Shown here: positions 60,101 to 64,000 of the stretch, one piece after another
How positions within the stretch are numbered: position 1 is the first letter of the stretch
How the letters are laid out: each line of letters begins with the position of its first letter
From: Glandiceps talaboti
Taxonomy: Eukaryota > Hemichordata > Enteropneusta > Spengelidae
Assembly (NCBI RefSeq): GCF_964340395.1
Contig: NC_135549.1
Location: forward strand, 25,131,342-25,195,341
Direction: 5' to 3'
Length of the DNA stretch: 64,000 bases
Notes under the pieces: generated by a model
Told to the model about the DNA's origin: nothing
Database searches by the model: none
Seen by the model: only the letters and a program-made list of their open reading frames with translations
Translations under genes and position numbers: made by a program

Positions 60101-63100
60101 CACCCCCCTAACTGAGAGTCATTTTTCCTTGATTATTGTTATTTACTTCCATGGGCACTGAATACTCACACTCATTATCAATGTGATATTGGTATATTTT
60201 CGAAATAGATTAATATGAGTATTTATCTTTTCTTCCCACAGGAAGGACATCCAGGCATAATGCAGACATTTTGGGATTCTGTGACACACATTCTAACTAA
60301 GGAATTCACAATAGCAGCAAACTGTGAGTAGAATGTCCATATATTACTAACACAATACTTGTATGTTCAGTGAAATTCTACTGTTGTAAGAAATATCAAT
60401 ATTGTCATAGATAGTGAAGCTGTTCATTAAACAGGAAATTCATTGACAAGCTTAATGTGAACACTGGGACTTGTTTTAATCTTTAAAAAAAAGGGGGTGG
60501 CATTATGAATAGAAAATGACAACTAACAATCTGGGCAATGTTGAATGTTGGTATTCACAAAACTTTTAAACTTCAAAAGAAAGATGCAATAAATAGTGAA
60601 TAAGCTGCTTGGTTTTAACTGTCCTGCAGTACTTGTTTTGATATGCAGTCAGTTTGAAAATTCAAGAAGCACCAGTGTGCCCTCTAAGCCAATTTGATGA
60701 CCACTGATGCACACAATTTCCAGTGACGTACCAAAATTTGGTGTTCTCTATCTCTTACTATGACTCCCAGTTTTTCTCATTTTGACTGACACCAAAATTT
60801 GGCTATCATTAGAGGACACAGTGAGAAGCACAATTCACTTCTCAATTCAGAATAATGGGAAGAGAATACCATCATAAAGAGATTTTTATTCTCTAAAATG
60901 TAAGATGGTTTACAGGTAGTATTTTCACACAGGTTTTCAGACTTCTGCAATGAGAGGGGGGGGGGTGTTTAAATTTTCACAATTCCTCTCATTTGATGTA
61001 AGAGATTTTAGATATCAGATATTGGTATATATACATGTACTTGGGACATTCAACAAGTTTTATGTTTATTTATGTCTGTGACACAGCGTCTACTTTTGTG
61101 AAGCAAGCTTTTGAAGGAGAATATCCCAAGTTACTAAGGTTGTACAATGATTTATGGAGACGACTTCAGCAGTACAGTACAGATATGAAGTCACAGGGAA
61201 TGGCAGAGTCACCCGTACCTAACACATCTTTGACTGAAGGGGATCTATTTACAAATACTGAAAAACAAGTCAAAGGCACCAAGTAAGATATTTTTGGTGT
61301 CCATCACTCTATCCACCCACATGCACACAATCATACATTAATGTATGAGCAAATGTAAATGTAAATGGTAAAATTCAATTTTAAGTTTTGTCAGTCAGGG
61401 TGATACAACATGTCACAGTAAAGGTACAGTAGACACACCAGGGCAACACAACAGTCCAGTAGTGTAAGGAATGGGACAGTACAATATACCAGTCAGTAAG
61501 GGACAATACAGCCACATTAACTCACACAGAAATAAAACAGGAAGATCAAATGATATTAAACAAGACACAAGGAGTACCAGTGTTTTTGTTAAGGGTAGTA
61601 AGCACATAAAATCTACCTGACTTCCCCTGTCATTTTATCGGGGTTCCCTACCAGTGTTTTTGTTAAGGGGGGTAAGCAGGTAAAATCTACCTGACCTCCT
61701 CTGTCATTTTACCAGGGTTCCCTACCAGTGTTTTTGTTAAGGGTAGTAAGCACATAAAATCTACCTGACTTCCCCTGTCATTTTATCGGGATACCCCCAC
61801 CAAAATTATCATTATGGTACAATGTATTGGAAACTGTACCTGTTTTACCATATTCCCTAATTTCTGTTACCGGGGTTCCCCAACCTTAAAAACACTGAGT
61901 ACAGCCATCACAATGTGATACATATTTATGCATATGAATCACATGGATAACATCCCAATCCAAAGGAACAAATACCTATAGCATGCCATACTTATTCACT
62001 TATATTTTACTTGTAAGACCAACTCTCCTAATACTTAATATGCCTCATTTCTATTTTAGTCCAGAGCAGGCATTGAAAGAGTCATTATCAGCATTTGAGA
62101 ATGCCTACCTATCAAGGTCATTGTCAAGGTTGTTTGATCCTATAAATCTGGTCTTTTCTGGAGCTTCAAATCCTCCCTCAGATGAAGAAATTGACAACAT
62201 AGTGAAAACTATTGCCAGGTGAGTCAAAGGAATGTCAGTTTCTCTCCTGTGTTATAGATAACAGACATAACTATCTTTTGTTTGTGTTAGGGATGGTATT
62301 ATGTTGATCAGATAAAAGTTGAATTTGCAAGTCATTTTCCCCAATATCCCACATCCAAGATGGTGTGTAAGTTCTACCAGAATTACCCTTTTAGTAAGGT
62401 TATCAAACTTAGGCCCCCAAGATTAGTTTTAATATTTTGATGCAAAAAAAAAAGTTCTCTGGCAGAGCTATAAAAGTTTGTTCAGAACAAAAGAATGACT
62501 CTATATATGATATATTTGTCCACTGATAAGATAATACTAATATGAGAATCTGGAATTGAAACGCTGATCTGGCAAAAAGTCCAGTTGGTGAAGAACCAAG
62601 GTGACGGTGAACGAACGAACAAATGATTGAATATTGAATTTTCAACTTGTAACATAACTTGATTGCTACCGTCCTGTGTTACAGTGAACTGAATGTATCT
62701 AGTGTGGATACAGGCCTAAGTATAACCATCGCCAAGAATGTTGCCAAGACTGTACAACTCTACACTGTCAAGTGTGAACAGTTGTTGTCAACTAATGGTG
62801 AAGCAAGTCAGGTGATAGGACCACCTACCAATGGACAAACAAAGAATGCTGCTGTTGTAAATAGTTTGTACTATGTACATGGTGCCGTCACTAAAGTCAC
62901 CACTGGACTTAGCACTTTCCCAGACCAAGCTGTAGAGGCTATTCAGAATTCATTACAGGTGAGCTGCTTGTCCTCCTAACATATCCACTACTGTTGTGAC
63001 TGTCTACTGATAGAGTGAAATTTTGAATAGTGATATACCTTTGTGAAATTACATTTTACTGTGATTTTTTATTAGTAGCCTAGGTGGATTTGTGAGTGTC

Positions 63101-63850
63101 TTAGGTGGCATTGTAATTTTTATGAGAAACTTAGGTTGTACTGACTTTTTAAAAAAAATTTTTGTTGTGCTGGGAATTGCTCCCAGCGATTTTCTGTTAT
63201 GCAGAGAAATACACACAAACACACACAAATGCTACAGTAATCCATTAGGGTTTGTATTCTGACGTTTATGAATGATCCAGATGACATAATTATGATTTTT
63301 ATGAGTGAACCAGGTGGAAAATTGTAATGTGAATTTAATGCCTGACCTGGGTGGCAATATGATATATATATGACAAACCTAGGTGGTATTGTATTTATAT
63401 TAGTAAACTAGGCAGCATTATTTTTTATATCTGACCCAGGTGATAACTGTGATTTTCATGACATACCTATATGTACATAGTAAAATCACACTTTCGGTTA
63501 TAAACAAGAATAGTTTTATTGAGCTTACATTCAGTAGTATCAGGGATGTTTAATCGTAATGATAAAAATAAATGTATATTTTGCAGTGCGTAGTTCAGTA
63601 CATTATGAACATTGTATATTTTGCAGTGCGTAGTTCAGTACATTATGAACATTGTATATTTTGCAGTGCGTAGTTCAGTACATTATGAACATTGTATATT
63701 TTACAGTGCGTAGTTCAGTACATATTAAACATTGTATATTTTGCAGTGCGTAGTTCAGTTAATGACCAATGCTATCAAACCACTTCTGTCATCGGTTGCT
63801 GACTCCATTGAAGCTATTATACTTACAATGCATGGTGAAGATTTCTCTGG
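54138..63850 (+). CDS. COG5: COG5, conserved oligomeric Golgi complex subunit 5 (3' partial)
   Basis: Lobe B subunit of the COG tether, which sorts retrograde vesicles and keeps glycosylation enzymes in the Golgi; cytosolic face of the Golgi membrane. Coding exons: 54138-54174, 55791-55930, 56333-56445, 56799-56868, 57471-57591, 58261-58391, 58708-58983, 59856-59933, 60242-60323, 61087-61282, 62060-62218, 62685-62958, 63747-63850; phases join. About 593 residues so far of roughly 830. Starts [13 protein letters not shown]-terminal COG5 domain with [34 protein letters not shown], coiled-coil helices, [27 protein letters not shown]-type segment. Then [20 protein letters not shown] and [13 protein letters not shown]. 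The last exon seen is flanked by tandem copies of its own acceptor and a copy of its 3' half. The rest lies beyond the window. Confidence 0.95.
54359..54464. mobile_element. Short TIR element with 7-8-bp target duplication, COG5 intron 1
   Basis: Left end CTAGTCCTGCTTGCATACGG, right end CCGTCTGTAAGCAGGACTA (inverted). ATCACCTT stands on both sides. About 105 bp, no coding capacity. Relatives at 53178-53335 and at both ends of the XPC intron 1 composite. Confidence 0.75.
54535..54569. repeat. Palindrome, family C variant
   Basis: ATGGAGGTAG and CTACCTCCAT arms with a 15-nt loop. Flanks are only weakly similar. Confidence 0.5.
54600..55780. other. COG5 intron 1, nothing else recognised
   Basis: AT-rich intronic DNA with no coding exon or clear repeat. 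Confidence 0.5.
56872..57005 (+). repeat. 67-bp tandem duplication in COG5 intron
   Basis: ACAGAGTTTATC...CAGTCACT...CACTGACT...TGCTCCATTATAAACACTA occurs twice in a row. A second, shorter duplication (AGTTTGACAAGTATAATTGT, twice) follows at 57150-57198. Confidence 0.85.
58124..58205. repeat. (TATG)n microsatellite
   Basis: About 20 tetranucleotide units, 55 bp before the acceptor of the exon at 58261. Confidence 0.95.
59030..59345 (-). repeat. Interspersed repeat, copy 3 (inverted)
   Basis: The minus strand carries ATTCGAGAAAAA, GTGGGTGCGGAAACTGAC, ATCAACTTAAAAAGACAA, TTCTTCCAATCTGTAATGG and GGAAAACAATGGAAAAC, in the order seen at 19494-19760 and 20050-20290. Lies in a COG5 intron. Confidence 0.75.
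60675..60830 (+). repeat. Dispersed repeat with GTGTNCCCTCTAA ends, copy 2
   Basis: See 47893-48075. Starts AGTGTGCCCTCTAAGCC, ends ATTAGAGGACACAGTGA, so its ends are inverted. Confidence 0.65.
61576..61895 (+). repeat. 75-bp tandem repeat (3 units) and related tail
   Basis: Unit ACCAGTGTTTTTGTTAAGGG + GTAAGCACATAAAATCTACC + TGACTTCCCCTGTCATTTTA at 61577, about 61651 and about 61726. The tail to 61895 resembles 3900-4050 in FoxP. Each unit contains GGTAAGCA/AGTAAGCA, donor-like. Confidence 0.85.
63565..63746 (+). repeat. 40-bp tandem repeat carrying COG5 splice acceptors
   Basis: Unit ATTGTATATTTTGCAGTGCG + TAGTTCAGTACATTATGAAC. Acceptor AGs end at 63586, 63626, 63666, 63706 and 63746; the last precedes the true exon, whose first 13 nt (TGCGTAGTTCAGT) are in the repeat. 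The copy ending at 63706 has TTACAG in place of TTGCAG. Confidence 0.95.
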
Positions 63851-63913
63851 GTAAGTCTGACTCCATTGAAGCTATTATACTCACATACAATGCATGGTGA
63901 AGGTTCTCTGGGA
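63797..63913 (+). repeat. Duplicated 3' half of a COG5 exon
   Basis: Exon sequence from GACTCCATTGAAGCTATTAT to the donor (63797-63853) is repeated in the intron at about 63858-63913, with a 4-nt insertion (CACATACA for TTACA) and the donor GGGTAAGT changed to GGGAAATT. Confidence 0.9.
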
Positions 63914-64000
63914 AATTTTTCAAATCAGCTATCACAACTCGTAGTGACAGAGCCCTCTTAAGTCACTCATGTAATCCTTGGCTGAATGAAGAGAAGTATT

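Overview
This is a 64 kb piece of an animal nuclear genome. It has AT-rich non-coding DNA, genes split by many GT-AG introns, replication-dependent histone genes with 3' stem-loops, and many short interspersed repeats. The proteins are clearly bilaterian. Intron sizes, single-copy FoxP-type architecture and histone sequences suggest a non-vertebrate bilaterian (lophotrochozoan or invertebrate deuterostome); I cannot place it further from sequence alone.

Layout, left to right. (1) 2.8-12 kb, + strand: FoxP forkhead transcription factor, 5' end outside or unrecognised, 11 coding exons down to the stop at 11959, followed by up to 5 kb that may be 3' UTR. (2) 18.2-24.2 kb: replication-dependent histone genes, H4 (-) alone, then a divergent H2B (-)/H2A (+) pair, each with TATA box and histone 3' stem-loop. 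H3 and H1 are not seen. (3) 26.9-42.2 kb, - strand: XPC/Rad4 DNA damage sensor, 17 coding exons, complete. (4) 42.4-45.4 kb, + strand: LSM3, head-to-head with XPC (165 bp between start codons). (5) 48.1-53.7 kb, - strand: DUS4L tRNA-dihydrouridine synthase, 9 coding exons including one of 27 nt. (6) 54.1 kb to the end, + strand: COG5 (Golgi tethering complex), head-to-head with DUS4L, first 13 coding exons, 3' end outside the window.

The genes do not form a pathway. XPC/LSM3 and DUS4L/COG5 are two head-to-head housekeeping pairs that are also neighbours in human (3p25.1 and 7q22.3), and the FoxP paralogues FOXP1 and FOXP2 lie on those same human arms, so the window may preserve an ancestral linkage.

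The most unusual content is non-coding. (a) Very short palindromic inserts (19-42 bp, starting with C; the clearest ones end with G), in several sequence families, are flanked by 7-bp direct repeats; for one of them an empty site is present in a diverged duplicate about 1 kb away. They cluster between 17.9 and 25 kb around the histone genes, with further copies near 52.6 and 53.3 kb. (b) Splice sites have been tandemly multiplied: a FoxP 5' donor is followed by ten more GTAAGT-bearing repeat units, and a COG5 3' acceptor is preceded by four upstream copies at 40-bp spacing. (c) XPC intron 1 holds two minisatellites with the same core in opposite orientation, bracketing a solitary PHD-finger-like exon, inside ends that resemble a small TIR element in COG5 intron 1.
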